Notes: generated by a model not told the origin, from the letters alone. Shown: positions 37,180 through 49,407, counted from the first letter of the stretch. The stretch: DNA of 64,000 nt from Trichoplax adhaerens (GCF_000150275.1 NW_002060946.1:7359855-7423854), one strand, 5' to 3'. Numbers and translations are program-made.

Positions 37180-40100
37180 ATTAGTATAGAGTTTTCCTAA
37201 TCGTTATATTTTGCGTGTTAATTGTACTTTGGACAATAAAATATTATGTCTATCTGAAGAGGTTAAGAGAATGATTCGTTTTTATGATCACTTCGTGATT
37301 AATTAAGAAATTGTTTCAAAAATATTATTTCCGAGATAAATGAGTTTCAGTAGCAATTAAATATCATACATTAATTTACTCTAACATTAATTGTGATTTT
37401 CGATATACTTCAAAGGAAACAAAATAATAGGCTTTTGTCTATTGATAAAGTTTATGAACATATGTTGTAGAATGTTTCTAAGTTTTACCAGATCTTTCTA
37501 AGACAGTGTTGAAAAGAAATGACATGAAGGCAAATAGTAAATATCGCACTTGATGCAATATCTTTAAACTTAATTTAACATCTTCCAAAGAAAAATTTCA
37601 GTCGCCTAAAGAAATCATATCACAGAAATAACTAAAAATTTCGTCGTGTCACAACTACAATTGTGATAGGATAACTTTCTAAATATGAAAGTATAGTTAG
37701 CTCTAACTTGGTTGCTACTAAGTGCCTTCAGTCACATTGACCTAATTAAACTAACTTAGTCAGCTAAGTACTTATGAAACGCTTCACTCTAAGTAAAAAC
37801 CTTTAATAAATAAGCACTTTCACTACAGTTTCATCGATTGTACATATTCCTCCTTTTAGATATTTAATTATGAAGCTCTTTATACCTTTAGCAAGGTTAG
37901 CACGTACACAAGTGATATTCAAAACATGTACAAATTATACATTCTCTATAGTAACTTTAAGTCTAATATAGATTTATATGAGATTCAATCCTATTAATTC
38001 ATTTTACTCGCTATTTAGTTGGACAATTAACCACTAGCTATACTTCCTCGCAACAATGTACGAAAAAAATTAATTTAAAGATACCACTCCAAGTTCCCAT
38101 TAATAATACAATTTAAAACTAATCTCTATTACTACAACAGTTTCTGAAATTAGCAATCGAATCATATTTCCAAGAACAGTTTTGCGAGCGCAATTACACT
38201 ATTTTATTAATTAAGAATATTCTAGCGAACATTAATGATTTTATTTTATCTTTATGTTATCTATACTTTAGCAAGCTGTTAGTAGTGAAGTAAGTTGGCC
38301 AGCTTATTTATTCGCTTCGGATATGGGTAGACCTGATTGACAGCGTAAAAATTCTAATGCGATATAATAGTAACCTATACTAATAATCTATTCTAATAGT
38401 TACTGTAGTTTGTAGACATTAGTGGTGTAGTGTCATTTTTAGTTTTCGGGCAAGTTTAGATTTTTTGTCCTATATCTGTTACTGGTACAATATATTGTAA
38501 GAAAAATTAGTTTTTAACTCATAATCATTTTGTCACTGATTGTTGCATAAGTTGTGAATTTTACTATAATAATTTTGATGATATGATTATAATTATAGCT
38601 AGATATTCTTTATAGTAAACAGAACCTAACTTATATGATAAAGTGAAGTTTACGTACTAGAAACCTTAATTCAGTTTATTATTTCGAAAATACTTTATCA
38701 CAAATATAATTTGTGCTATATCATATTTCCTTAATTTAAATAATAAGCTAAGAGTGACTTTAGACTTTCGTCATTTTATATTTAATACGACTAGTTTATG
38801 ACCAATTAAGACGTAGCTTATCTGGCTCTTACTAAAACTAAACAAAGTAGAAGAAAGAAAAACATTCATTTACTTTAGATTTTTCCTTGGGGCTAGTAAT
38901 TAATGATGTTTACTAAACTGTAACACGAATGAATGAAGCTCGCAATCCAATAAAACTATTGTTAAGATGTGACCTTTCAGCTCAAAAGATAATGTGGATG
39001 CAAATCAATGTATAAAATCATTAACAAAAAAATTTGTTTAGCAATCTCGGACGCCGTTGAATTATTGAAAATAATAGGAAACATAGCATGTATGTATCAA
39101 ACTTTCATTGGAATATAACAATGCTTCCTGCTTTAAATATAATTACAAATGATAATGTCTTAGATTCTGTCGTCAAGCATATAAACTGTTCCCTGGAGTC
39201 ATATTAATGACTTTGTTATAATAACGGAAGCTTGTTGTTAATTTTATTAGGTCATTGATGACTTTTTAATTTTGTAATTATATTTTAATCAGAGACTGTA
39301 GTTGATTATACCTGATTTTTTATGAATTATCATGCATTTAAAAGTCAATATGCAAAGCAATTTTAAATCATTGAGTATAATTGGCCTATATCAGCAACGT
39401 GTCTAAACCGAACTATAATATTTGAACAAACATATTACGGTATATAGAAGTTTATCCGACTGGTTTATAAGAATAGCTGCCGATAACGTACGATTACTGC
39501 AGTACTAATTTAATGGGACGCCTGAAGATAATAGAGTTTTCCGTCTGAAATTTATTGTCCCTTTAAGGGATGAACCTAGTTATTATAATTAATAAGGAAT
39601 ACGATAATTACATGTCAGTATGAAAAGACATAGTTAGAAAAAAGTTTCCTGAAGATTACTTTTCGATTTTGAAATGTACTGCATATAAAACCATGCAAAT
39701 ATCAGACAGTCAAAAACTATTAGCTGCGTTTCTAGTAATCATATTATAAAAATAGATTGCAAATTAGAGATGAAGAAGGCATATAAAATCAGTGTTTTAA
39801 TAGCATAAAGTTTTAAGAATCTTTGAATTTATTCAAATTGCGGTTAAATGATAATAACAACAAAAGAAGATTTGTTTTATTATCCCTTCATTGTCCCCTT
39901 AAGGATTCAAGTTTTATAGCTATAGAAGACCGAAACTTTTTCTTGACTTGTTAATAATAACAAATTGTAATATCGGGATACTAAGGCTCGCTTATTTATT
40001 ACACTAATGTACTTTTAGTGCTAACCATGATTACTAACATTATTTTGTTAATTAGCAGATCCACATATTTACTGCAAAGACTGACACAAAGTGATTGTAT

Positions 40101-40526
40101 AGCTTATTTATAAACATAGATCCTACATCAGCGGTGTTTGTTAGTGATTACAATAAAACGTTCGTATGATGCAAAATCTACAATATGTGAACTACTAGTC
40201 GACTGATTCAACAAGAGTTCACTAATTGTCTTTGATATTTTTATTGCATTCATGACTTACGTTTTTAGTTTAATTGGGCATAGTCTAGGATATTGTGCGT
40301 GTAGTAAAACCATAGAATTTATGATTTATAGTTATCATCACGTTTCGTTTAATATCTGAAGTATAATAAGGTTTAAGATTGGCGTCAAGATTGCTGCCAG
40401 AAATATTACTCTACTCGTTTTTTCAGTTGATTGAATTATCAGTGGTACTTTGATATGTAATGCTGCGGTTATTATCAATGAATTATTTATTGCAACTTAA
40501 TGGATTAAATTGTTAGAGGCCATAAC

Positions 40527-40534
40527 TGACGTCA
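40527..40534. promoter_or_regulatory. CRE palindrome upstream of locus 2
   Basis: TGACGTCA about 265 bases upstream of the TATA box of locus 2. It is retained at 49142-49149 in copy B and changed to TGACTTCA at the same place in copy C (near 63582). Confidence 0.35.
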
Positions 40535-40792
40535 GAGAAGTTCATACTGCCCGCGGATATTTGATTATTATTGATTTAGACAAAACATAATTAGTAATGA
40601 TCAAGGACTGCCCCGTTTTGTTTCATTTTAACTGTCAAGTTTATTGATGTGCAACACCTTTATTCATCTAAGTTCTAATGAATACTAAATGTCAGGTTCC
40701 ATTGAGTTACAAAGAGTCCATTAAGGTTCTATTATAATCAGAACATTGCCGGTAGTTAGTTTTTCTCTCGCATTAGACCTTAGAAGCGCAGG

Positions 40793-40800
40793 TATATAAA
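40793..40800 (+). promoter_or_regulatory. TATA box of locus 2
   Basis: TATATAAA inside 'gcgcaggtatataaagttta', conserved in copies A, B and C. A likely untranslated first exon ends at the donor acaag|gtaaat (40851). The acceptor ggtttag (to 41034) is seven bases before the ATG, so a 5' leader intron of about 183 bases is predicted. Confidence 0.55.
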
Positions 40801-41041
40801 GTTTAGCCCATTCACCGTTCATATTTTCCTGCAGTGATTAAAAAGGACAAGGTAAATTTTAATCAACAAGTGGCTATACTAGATAAATTAGTTATAATTT
40901 CCGTAATTTTTTTATAACATATTTAACCCTAAAATTTAAATGAAGTAAACGATAATGTTTTAATTCTTGCCGATGCAGTACTTAGATCATGACTAAATAA
41001 TAATATCAAGAAAACTATTTCTGTACTGGTTTAGGTTTTCG

Positions 41042-41275
41042 ATGAATATCAAATTACTTTTGATCGCTTCGTTGCTTTGTTTGGCAGTAGCCGTCAAAGC
41101 TGATGAAGTTCCTGCCGAAGTTGAACAATTTACTGATGAATTAAAAGAAGACATTCCTGATGAAGATGAATCTGCGTTAAAAGAAGCAGATGAAGAAGAT
41201 GAAGAATCCGCCTTGCAAGATAGAGAAGATTCAGATGAAGATGTTATAGAGGAACAAGACAATGCTGGAGTTCAG
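41042..41275 (+). CDS. locus 2 exon 1: signal peptide and acidic propiece
   Basis: 78 codons from ATG to CAG|gtatta. The open frame continues to a stop at 41308 if unspliced (ending G-Y-I-N), but the CAG|gta donor is the same type used by every downstream exon and is conserved in copy B. Low-complexity Asp/Glu stretch at residues 36-70. Confidence 0.8.
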
Positions 41276-42855
41276 GTATTACGTCTTCCTGGGGGTTATA
41301 TCAACTAACGTTTTAAAGTTAACTTGTGGCAGTTATAAAAGGTCCAAACAATCTTAGTGTAGCATTTATCACCCTACAGTATCATGATAGTAACAACTTA
41401 CAAATAGGCGAGAAAAACAATATTTAAAAGGCGATACAAAAACAGAATAAGAGATAGTGCTAATTTTCGAGTTTACACAAGCAAATGAAATATTTACTGT
41501 AAGTAGGTGATGGCTAAATAAAAATAAATTTAGATTCAAGGGAAGTTGAATAGGTTTATGTGAGTGATAATCGAGCATAAATTGGAGAGTGTACTCGTTT
41601 TGTTCTAGAGGATCAGCGGAAATCGCAATTTTTCATCAGTACTTACGATACTTGCTATGGCATTCAATAATATCAACTATACTAATCGCTATTATACCCT
41701 ATTCTACACATCTAATCTATCTCCATACGCTCAACGACTCTGCTAGTAGATACTATTACAGTTATTGTTAATTCCTTTATTATACTATTAAAGTTTCAAA
41801 TTACAGAAAAGTTTTAACATGGTTTATTTATCGCATTTTAGAAGTCGTGGCGTCGTCGACGTTTTGGAAAGAAAGCCGACAAAGCACAAGTAATTAACTT
41901 CCAATGATCAGTAATTTACATTACTTGTACTAAATTTTTAAAATATATGGCAAGTGTACTTTTTGAATGCATAACACATTTTAACAAATTATGCTGTACG
42001 ACAATAAATTGCCCTACAGTTGTAATTAGCATGACATATTAATTACAATCTGTATCACTTTTACAAATTAGTCTTGTAGCCGTTTCGATAACCATTAGCT
42101 ATTAAACGAAAATTATACATTTACAAATTTTAGAAATGGTGGCGTCGTCGTCGTCGAAGATTTTACTATGGCAAAAACGGCGATAATATTAAGGCCCAGG
42201 TAAAAGATTAGTTTCTGCTGGAATGAGTAACATTACTTTATTTTCCAAGCGAAAACAAATATAAACCATTAGCAGTATATGACCTCGTGATTATAAATAT
42301 CGATTTTTATTAAGCTTAATTACTAGATATTTAAATTTGTTCAATCGCGCATATTGTAATAAAATTGCCACAATAACCATGTAAGATCGAGTTTACTTTT
42401 ATTAAATAAACAATTATGAGATTGCAAGTAAAAATTACTGAAATAGACTTCTTACGATTGTGTCTAATATATTGAATGCTTGAAAATAGAAATGGTGGCG
42501 CCGTCGTCGTCGATATCGGTATTATTATGGAAAAGATGGTGATAAAGCACAGGTAATATTAGCTATAATTATAATTTTACCTTTATGTAAAAGGAAAACT
42601 TAGATTCTGGTAAAGAGTCTTAAAATTTAGTTTATTGGTTTATAGTATAAATCTAAACATCAGTCTATCTTAACGTTAGACTTTAAGTTATATTTTTACC
42701 CCAGTATATTGTAATTTATTTACCGGAGTTCCGGAAATTCTTAGATTTGTAACATTAAAATAAGCGATGTACTCTAATGTTAATTAAAATTGATATATTT
42801 CAGAAATGGTGGCGTCGCCATCGAAGACGTTATGGGAAGAAAGCCGAAAACTAGA
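41042..42855 (+). CDS. locus 2: secreted precursor with four Trp/Arg cationic units
   Basis: Best-preserved member. Exons: 41042-41275, 41842-41889, 42134-42199, 42490-42552, 42805-42855. All phase 0, all with GT..AG borders, total 462 nt including TAG (153 residues). Residues 1-20 are a signal peptide (M-N-I-K-L-L-L-I-A-S-L-L-C-L-A-V-A-V-K-A). Residues 21-78 contain 28 Asp/Glu and only 3 Lys/Arg (net -25). The four following exons each give one unit: K-S-W-R4-F-G-K-K, K-W-W-R6-F-Y-Y-G-K, K-W-W-R5-Y-R-Y-Y-Y-G-K, K-W-W-R-R-H-R3-Y-G-K-K (net +7, +8, +7, +7). Units are joined by short polar linkers (A-D-K-A-Q, N-G-D-N-I-K-A-Q). No family recognised. It fits a multi-copy cationic host-defence peptide precursor whose acidic part holds the units inert in the secretory route. 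Gly-Lys after each aromatic end would also allow C-terminal amidation, so a bioactive peptide prohormone is the main alternative. Confidence 0.8.
41842..41889 (+). CDS. locus 2 cationic exon A
   Basis: 48 nt: K-S-W, four Arg, F-G-K-K-A-D-K-A-Q. Acceptor cattttag|, donor CAA|gtaatt. If cut after the basic pair and amidated, it would end Arg-Phe-amide. Confidence 0.75.
42134..42199 (+). CDS. locus 2 cationic exon B
   Basis: 66 nt: K-W-W, six Arg (CGT x4, CGA, AGA), F-Y-Y-G-K-N-G-D-N-I-K-A-Q. Acceptor aattttag|, donor CAG|gtaaaa. Confidence 0.8.
42490..42552 (+). CDS. locus 2 cationic exon C
   Basis: 63 nt: K-W-W, five Arg, Y-R-Y-Y-Y-G-K-D-G-D-K-A-Q. Acceptor aaaatag|, donor CAG|gtaata. Confidence 0.8.
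42805..42855 (+). CDS. locus 2 cationic exon D, terminal
   Basis: 51 nt: K-W-W-R-R-H, three Arg, Y-G-K-K-A-E-N then TAG. Acceptor tatttcag| is the strongest of the set. An overlapping frame at 42806-43006 is a shadow. Confidence 0.8.
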
Positions 42856-44148
42856 TTATGGAAGAGCATGTACTGTATTTACTATACCTACAATAGATTT
42901 TAGTATCAAAGTTACTTTCTCACTTGTTTATGATAGCAGTCATATAGTACTTATGTCCTCAATCACAAGTTGTTCGACTATAAAAAATCAGAAGATTAAA
43001 TTTTAGCAAATTGTTTATCCTAGTAAGTCCGCGAAATCTAATATTCTCTTTATCGCTCATTGCATTTATTTATAGGGATACATTTTGAGAACAAAAAACC
43101 ATTACGTCTAATTTGGCATAAAATATTTGCAAATATTTTTTAAACTGTCAGAATGACTGCCCTGTTAAAGTTTTAAAAGAATAAGTAGTTAATTCGACGT
43201 TAGAATCATTCAGTTAGTAAGTTAGGTATTAGATTTAACGTGATTTATATAGCAATAGCACATTCTTTAAGGCATTGTATCTGTGATTTACATAAATATG
43301 GTATCCTTGCTGCCGAATAAAGATTACAGGATTTTTCGAGATTGAAAATGTCTATGATATTTTTGAAGAATAAACGTGATCACATTGTTAATGTCAATAA
43401 AGCGCATTAAGAAGAGTTAGTAAAACAGATTTTGTGACAAGGCACATAGTTTACAATTAGTAGGAAAAAGAACAATAAATGTGAAATAAAACCTTCATGA
43501 TGCTATTCAGTAGTAGATTTTAATCTACTTCAAGTCGTTTTAGAATAATTAATAACCATTTCTGTGCCTTGATAACACGAATCCTTATAATTATTAGTAT
43601 TTTTATGCTTAATATTGTTACGATATAAGTTCTGGGAAATAAAAGTCTGATCGGTTGTAGGTGCTCCGACAATTATCACTGATAGCTCTTCGCTATAACG
43701 TAACGTATGAATTTGGGTGCAATATTAAAAGGTATAATCGTTTTACTAAATCATAACAAACATGCATTTGAGTTACTTAAGAATTGACCATTCGGTTTTT
43801 CTTGCATTTGCAATATTTGCCGGCGAATGTTGTTTAGCTTAAAAAAATAATAATATTATGCTACTCCTGTTTCATTACATGCAATACATTTATACCATGG
43901 AACACTAAAGACCAGTTCTATATCAAAGTATACATACTAAAATCGATTGATAATCTTTCAATTAAGGATTGCTATATTGTTTCGGTAACTAAAGAACGCC
44001 TAGTTTGAAGCTAAGAATGAAGGTATCATTAACAGTACTGTAGTGCTGAATTGAATCACATTATGCAGAACAGTGGTGTATTACCAAAGTTTCATTGCAC
44101 AAAACTAGAATTACTCAAGCTCGTTAATATCTTATGAGACATCAGATA
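42856..44148. other. 3' flank of locus 2, shared with copy B
   Basis: Non-coding as far as I can see. It aligns with 51440-52850 downstream of locus 3. Alignment to copy B breaks at about 44148, where copy B carries about 4.15 kb of other sequence. Confidence 0.45.
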
Positions 44149-44664
44149 TTATGACTAAAAAATAAAAGATTTTCAAGAAAGTAAGTGTTACGTCTACACT
44201 CCGGAATATTCCATACATTCGTAAAAATTTTCGTATGGCGATAGGATGACCTTCATTTAATGTGACTTATTCGTCAAGAGTGAATGAAAGAGTTAACGTT
44301 TACCGAAGGACATAATTTTCGTTACTAGAATTACAACGTAATATATGCTGTAACTTAATTTCTTTGTATGCTATTACTTTAAAGAAGAGCTATACAAAGT
44401 TCAAGTAAGGTTCAAGCAAGGTTTAAGTAGTAATGAATTGTATCTAGGCGTTATTTAGTTTTAAAAAATTCAACGTCATTCCTGCGGCGATTATGTGTAT
44501 TGTACAATAGCGTCGGATATGGGGTGATATTTTTTATTGTAATACACGTAGATCCTAAATTATTTAATGATGATTCAGGACTTGAAATCACAAAAGAGTT
44601 CATTGAGCTTACCGTTAACAACTGTCAACGTTCATCTGACAGCACTGAGAAAATAGATTTTTAC
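44149..44664 (+). repeat. repeat shared with 57021-57535
   Basis: Nearly identical to 57021-57535, and diverged relatives lie at about 58690-59010 and 60990-61070. A 57-codon open stretch within it (44500-44664, no ATG, opening with TTG) is kept in both main copies with one amino acid change. The coding evidence is weak. The repeat runs directly into the N gap. Confidence 0.7.
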
Positions 44665-44714
44665 NNNNNNNNNNNNNNNNNNNNNNNNNNNNNNNNNNNN
44701 NNNNNNNNNNNNNN
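44665..44714. other. assembly gap, 50 N
   Basis: Exactly 50 undetermined bases. Left of it the sequence matches 57535; right of it the sequence starts copy B (matching 37180). The gap therefore sits on a duplication junction and its true size is unknown. Confidence 0.98.
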
Positions 44715-45920
44715 TGATTAGTATAGAGTTTTCCTAATCGTTATATTTTGCATGTTAATTGTACTTTGGACAATAAAATACTATGTCTATCTGAAGAGGT
44801 TAAGAGACTGATTCGTTTTTATGATCACTTCGTGATTAATTAAGAAATTGTTTCAAAAATATTATTTCCGAGATAAATGAGTTTCAGTAGCAATTAAATA
44901 TCATACATTAATTTACTCTAACATTAATTGTGATTTTCGATATACTTCAAAAGAAACGAAATAATAGGCTTGCTTTTGTCTATTGATAAAGTTTACGAAC
45001 ATATGTTGTAGAATGTTTCTAAGTTTTGCCAGATCTTTCTAAGATAGTGTTGAAAAGAAATGACATGAAGGCAAGTAGTAAATATCGTACTTAAAGCAAT
45101 ATCTTTAAACTTAATTTAACATCTTCCAAGGAAAATTTCAATCGCCTAAAGAAATCATATCACTGAAATAACTATAGCTTTCGTCGTATCACTACTACAA
45201 TTGTGATACGGATAACTTTCTAAATATGAAAGTATAGCTAGCTCTAACTTGGTTGCTACTAAGTGTCTTCAGCCACTTTGACCTAATTAAACTACCTTAG
45301 TCAGTTAAGTACTTATGAAATGCTTCACTCTAGGTAAAAACCTTTAATAAATAAGCACTTTCACTACAGTTTCATCAATTGTACATATTTCTCCTTTCAG
45401 ATATTTAAGTATGAAGCTCTTTATACCTTTAGCAAGGTTAGCACGTACACAAGTGATATTCAAAACATATACAAATTATACATTCTCTATAGTAAATTAA
45501 TTCTAATATAGATTTATATGAGATTCATTCCTATTAATTCATTTTACTCGCTATTTAGTTGGACAATTAACCACTAGCCATACTTTCTTGCAATAATGTA
45601 CGAAAAAAATTAATTTAAAGATACCACCCCAAATTCCCATTGACAACACAATTTAAAACTAATCTCTATCACTACAACAGTTTCTGAAATTAACAATCGA
45701 ATCATATTTCCAAGAACAGTTTTGCGAGCGCAAATTACACTATTTTATTAATTAAAGAATATTCTAGTAAACATTTATGATTTTAATTTATCTTTATGTT
45801 ATCTATACTGTAGCTAGCTGTTAGTAGTGAAGAAAGTTGGCTAGCTTATTTATTCACTTCAGATATGGGTAGACCTTATTGACAGCGTGAAAATTCTAAT
45901 GCGATATAATAGTAACCTAT

Positions 45921-46991
45921 TGTCACAAAACAGCTTTGCAACAAGATAACGTAATGTACGATCAATAAGTCAATTCCTAGAACCACGTATCAAGGAATGA
46001 TATCTGCACTATCACAAACACTTTTGCTCTACTAGCAGACTACAGAAAGACTTAGACGCCTCGTATTTTACGTTAAAAAACTAAGTTTGAGAATCCACTT
46101 TATTACACGATATACTGCATTTATATACTATCCCTCAACAGTTCATAAGTCATAGTTAGTACGATTAACTTTGGAATTATTTACTGAATTAGATATTAAT
46201 TATAGCTACTGTTCCCTTAATGCAGACAACAATATTTACGAACATAGACATCTGGTGACTAATACAGAATAGTCAGATTACGATATGTCCTATCGCGGAA
46301 CATTTCCACGATAATTTACAATCTACCGTAAGTAAATTACAATCACAATGATTCGAACTGCAAGTAGATGATTTGCATTCCCTATTATAACTATTAATTT
46401 CAGTATGTGTATATGTGTCTCTGTCATTGTCACAAACCAGCTTCGTGACAAGGATAACGTAAAACAAATCTCTAAATTACTATAGTCTCCGGGATTCATT
46501 ATCCCTACTTACAAGAATTTAGACGCCTTTGATTCTACGTTAAAACAACTATACAATTGAGAACTGCTTTATTCAACTATCTGACGGGTTTATATACCCT
46601 TCTACAGCAGCTAACATTCACAAGTCATCTTATAAAAATACTTGGGTGAGAACATCTACTAACTAGTTTTTCACAGTCGGACTACAATATGTCCATTCAC
46701 AGAATCATTTCAGTACACATTACAGCACAGCAATAAATTTACTGTAACACATTTATAATTAGAGTAATTCCTATTGTAAGTAACTAGTTGTAATATAATA
46801 TCACTATATTATATTAACCTAATTTAGATAGCTATTTCTTCACGGTAGTTCGTACCGTGACAGTCATAAAAAGTCAATGCTATATTAAAGTACAGTATAT
46901 CCAAATTAGAAGCTAACTAAATAAAGATAGGCTAACAAACTTATCCTAACATAGATATTTCTACTCTAATACAGTATATAACACCGTCACA
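45921..46991. mobile_element. 1071-base non-coding insertion, tandem dimer with 5-base target duplication
   Basis: Absent from copy A, where the site reads gtaacctatact. Flanked by CCTAT at 45916-45920 and 46992-46996. Ends are TGTCACAAAA and the complement of TGTGACGGTG, sharing TGTnAC. Internally it is two related halves (45921-46427 and 46428-46991), each opening TGTCACAAA-C-CAGC and sharing 'gacgcct' and 'acgttaaaa' blocks. A perfect 8-base hairpin (TCACGGTA / TACCGTGA) lies at 46840-46860. No coding capacity, so it is a non-autonomous DNA element. Confidence 0.7.
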
Positions 46992-49407
46992 CCTATACTA
47001 ATAATCTATACTAATAGTTACAATAGTTTGTAACCATTAATAGTGTAGTGACATTGTTTAGTTTTCGGGCAAGTTTAGATTTTTTGTCCTATATCTATTA
47101 CTGGTACAATATATTGTAAGAAAAATTAGTTTTTAACTCATAATCATTTTGTAACTGATTGTTGTATAAGCTGTGAATTTTTTCCATAATAATTTTGATG
47201 ATATGATTATAATTATAGCTAGATATTCTTTATAGTAAACTGAACCTAACTTATATGATAAAGTGAAGTTTACGTACAAGAAACCTTAATTCTGTTTATT
47301 ATTTCGAAAACACTTTGTCACAAATATAACTTGTACCATATCGTAATTCCTTAATTTAAATAATAAGTTAAGAGTGACTGTAGACTTTCGTCATTTTATA
47401 TTTAATACGACTAGTTTATGACCAATTAAGACGTAGCTTATCTGGCTCTTACTCAAACTAAACAAAGTAGAAGAAAGAAAAACATTCATTAACTTTAGAT
47501 TTTTCCTTGGGGCTAGTAATTAATGATGTTTACTAAACTGTAGCACGAATGAATGAAGCTCGCAATCCTATAAAACTATTGTTAAGGTGTGACCTTTCAG
47601 CTCAAAAGATAATTTTGATGCAAATCAATGTATAAATCATTAACAATAAAATTTGTTTAGCAATCTCGGACGCCATTGAATTGATGAAAATAATAGGAAA
47701 CACAGCATGTATCAAACATTTATTCGAATATAATCAGGCTTCCTGCTTTAATTATAATTGCATATGATAATGTCTTAGATCTGTCGTCAAGCAATTAAAC
47801 TGTTCCCTGGAGTCATATTAATGACTTTGTTATAATAACGGAAGCTTGTTGTTAATTTTATTGGGTCATTGATGACTATTCAATTTTGTAAGTGTATTTT
47901 AATCAGACACTGTAGTTGATTATACCTGAATTTTTATGAATTATCATGCATTTAAAAGTCGATATGCAAAGCACTTTTTAATGATTGAGTATAATTGGCT
48001 AATATCAGTAACGGACCTAAACCGAACTATAATGTTTGAACGAGCATATTACGGTATATAGGAGTTTATCCGACTGATTTATAAGAATAGCTGCCGATAA
48101 CGTACGATTACTGTAGTACTAATTTAATGGGACGCCTGAAGATAATAGAGCTTTCCGTCTGAAATTTATAGTCCCTTTAAGGAATGAACCTAGTTACCGT
48201 ACTAAATAAGGAATACGGTAATTACATGTCAGTATGAAAAGACATAATTAGAAAAAGTTACCTGAAGATTACTTTTCAATTTTGAAATTTACTGCATATA
48301 AAACCATGCAAATATCAGACAGTCAAAAACAATTAGCTGCGTTTCTAGTAATTATTTTATAAAAATAGATGGTAAATTAGAGATAAAGAAGACATATAAA
48401 ATCAGTGCTTTAATAGCATAAAGTTTTAGGAATCTTTGAATTTATTCAAATTGCTGCTAAATGATAACAACAAAGGAACATTTGTTTTATTATCCCTTCA
48501 TTGTCCCCTTAAGGATTCACGTTTTGCAACTATAGAAGACCGAAACATTTTATTAATTTGTTAAATAATATCAAATTGTAATATCGGGATACTAAGGCTC
48601 GCCTATTTATTACACTAATGTACTTAAAGTGCTAACCATGATTACTAACATTATATTATTAATAAGCAGATCCACATATTTACTGCATATACTGACACAA
48701 AGTGATTGTATAGATCATTTATAAACACAGATCCTATATCAGCGGAGTTTGTTAGTGATTACAATAATACGTTTGTATAATGCAAAGTCTACAATATGCG
48801 AACTGCTTGCTAGTCGACCGATTCAACAAGTAGTTCACTAATTGTCATTGATATTTTTATTGCATTCATGACTTACGTTTTAATTTAATTGGGCATAATC
48901 TAGGCTATTGCGCGTGTAGTAAAACCATAGAATTTATGATTTATAGCTATCATCACGTTTCATTTAATATCTGAAGTATAAAAAGGTTTAATATGGACGT
49001 AAAGATTGCTGCCAGAAATATTACTCTACTCGTTTTTTCAGTTGATTGAATTATCAGTGGTGCTTTGATATGTAATGCTGCGGTTATTGTCAATGAATCA
49101 TTTATTGCAACTTAATGGATTAAATTGTTAGGGGCCATAACTGACGTCAGAGAAGTTCATACTGCCCGCGGATATTTGATTATTATTGATTTAGACAAAA
49201 CATAATTAGTAATGATCAAGGACTGCCCCGTTTTATTTCATTTCAACTGCCAAGTTTATTGATGTGCAACACCTTTATTCATCGAAGTTCTAATGAATAC
49301 TAAATGTCAGGTTCCATTGAGTTACAAAGAGTCCATTAAGGTTCTATTATAATCATAACATTGCCGGTATTTGGTTTTTCTCTCGCATTAGACCTTAGAA
49401 GCGCAGG

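Larger units (their letters stand above)
37180..44148 (+). repeat. segmental duplication, copy A
   Basis: This block, containing locus 2, recurs at 44715-52850 (copy B), with substitutions and small indels over its whole length. 37180-38370 matches 44715-45920, and 38371-44148 matches 46992-52850. The part 38501-40445 plus 40440-40952 also matches 61232-63175 and 63495-64000 (copy C). Identity by eye is high (most lines differ at a few positions), so the duplications are fairly recent. Confidence 0.85.

Noticed and set aside
40993-41262. Serine-rich minus-strand frame (also 49653-49883 and 55706-56020)
   Set aside because: These are antisense shadows of the Asp/Glu-rich propiece exons; GAA/GAT codons read backwards give TTC/ATC and Ser codons.
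42806-43006. 66-codon frame over the last cationic exon (also 51360-51581)
   Set aside because: Shadow in another frame of the exon beginning K-W-W; it starts one base off the splice acceptor and runs into non-coding sequence.
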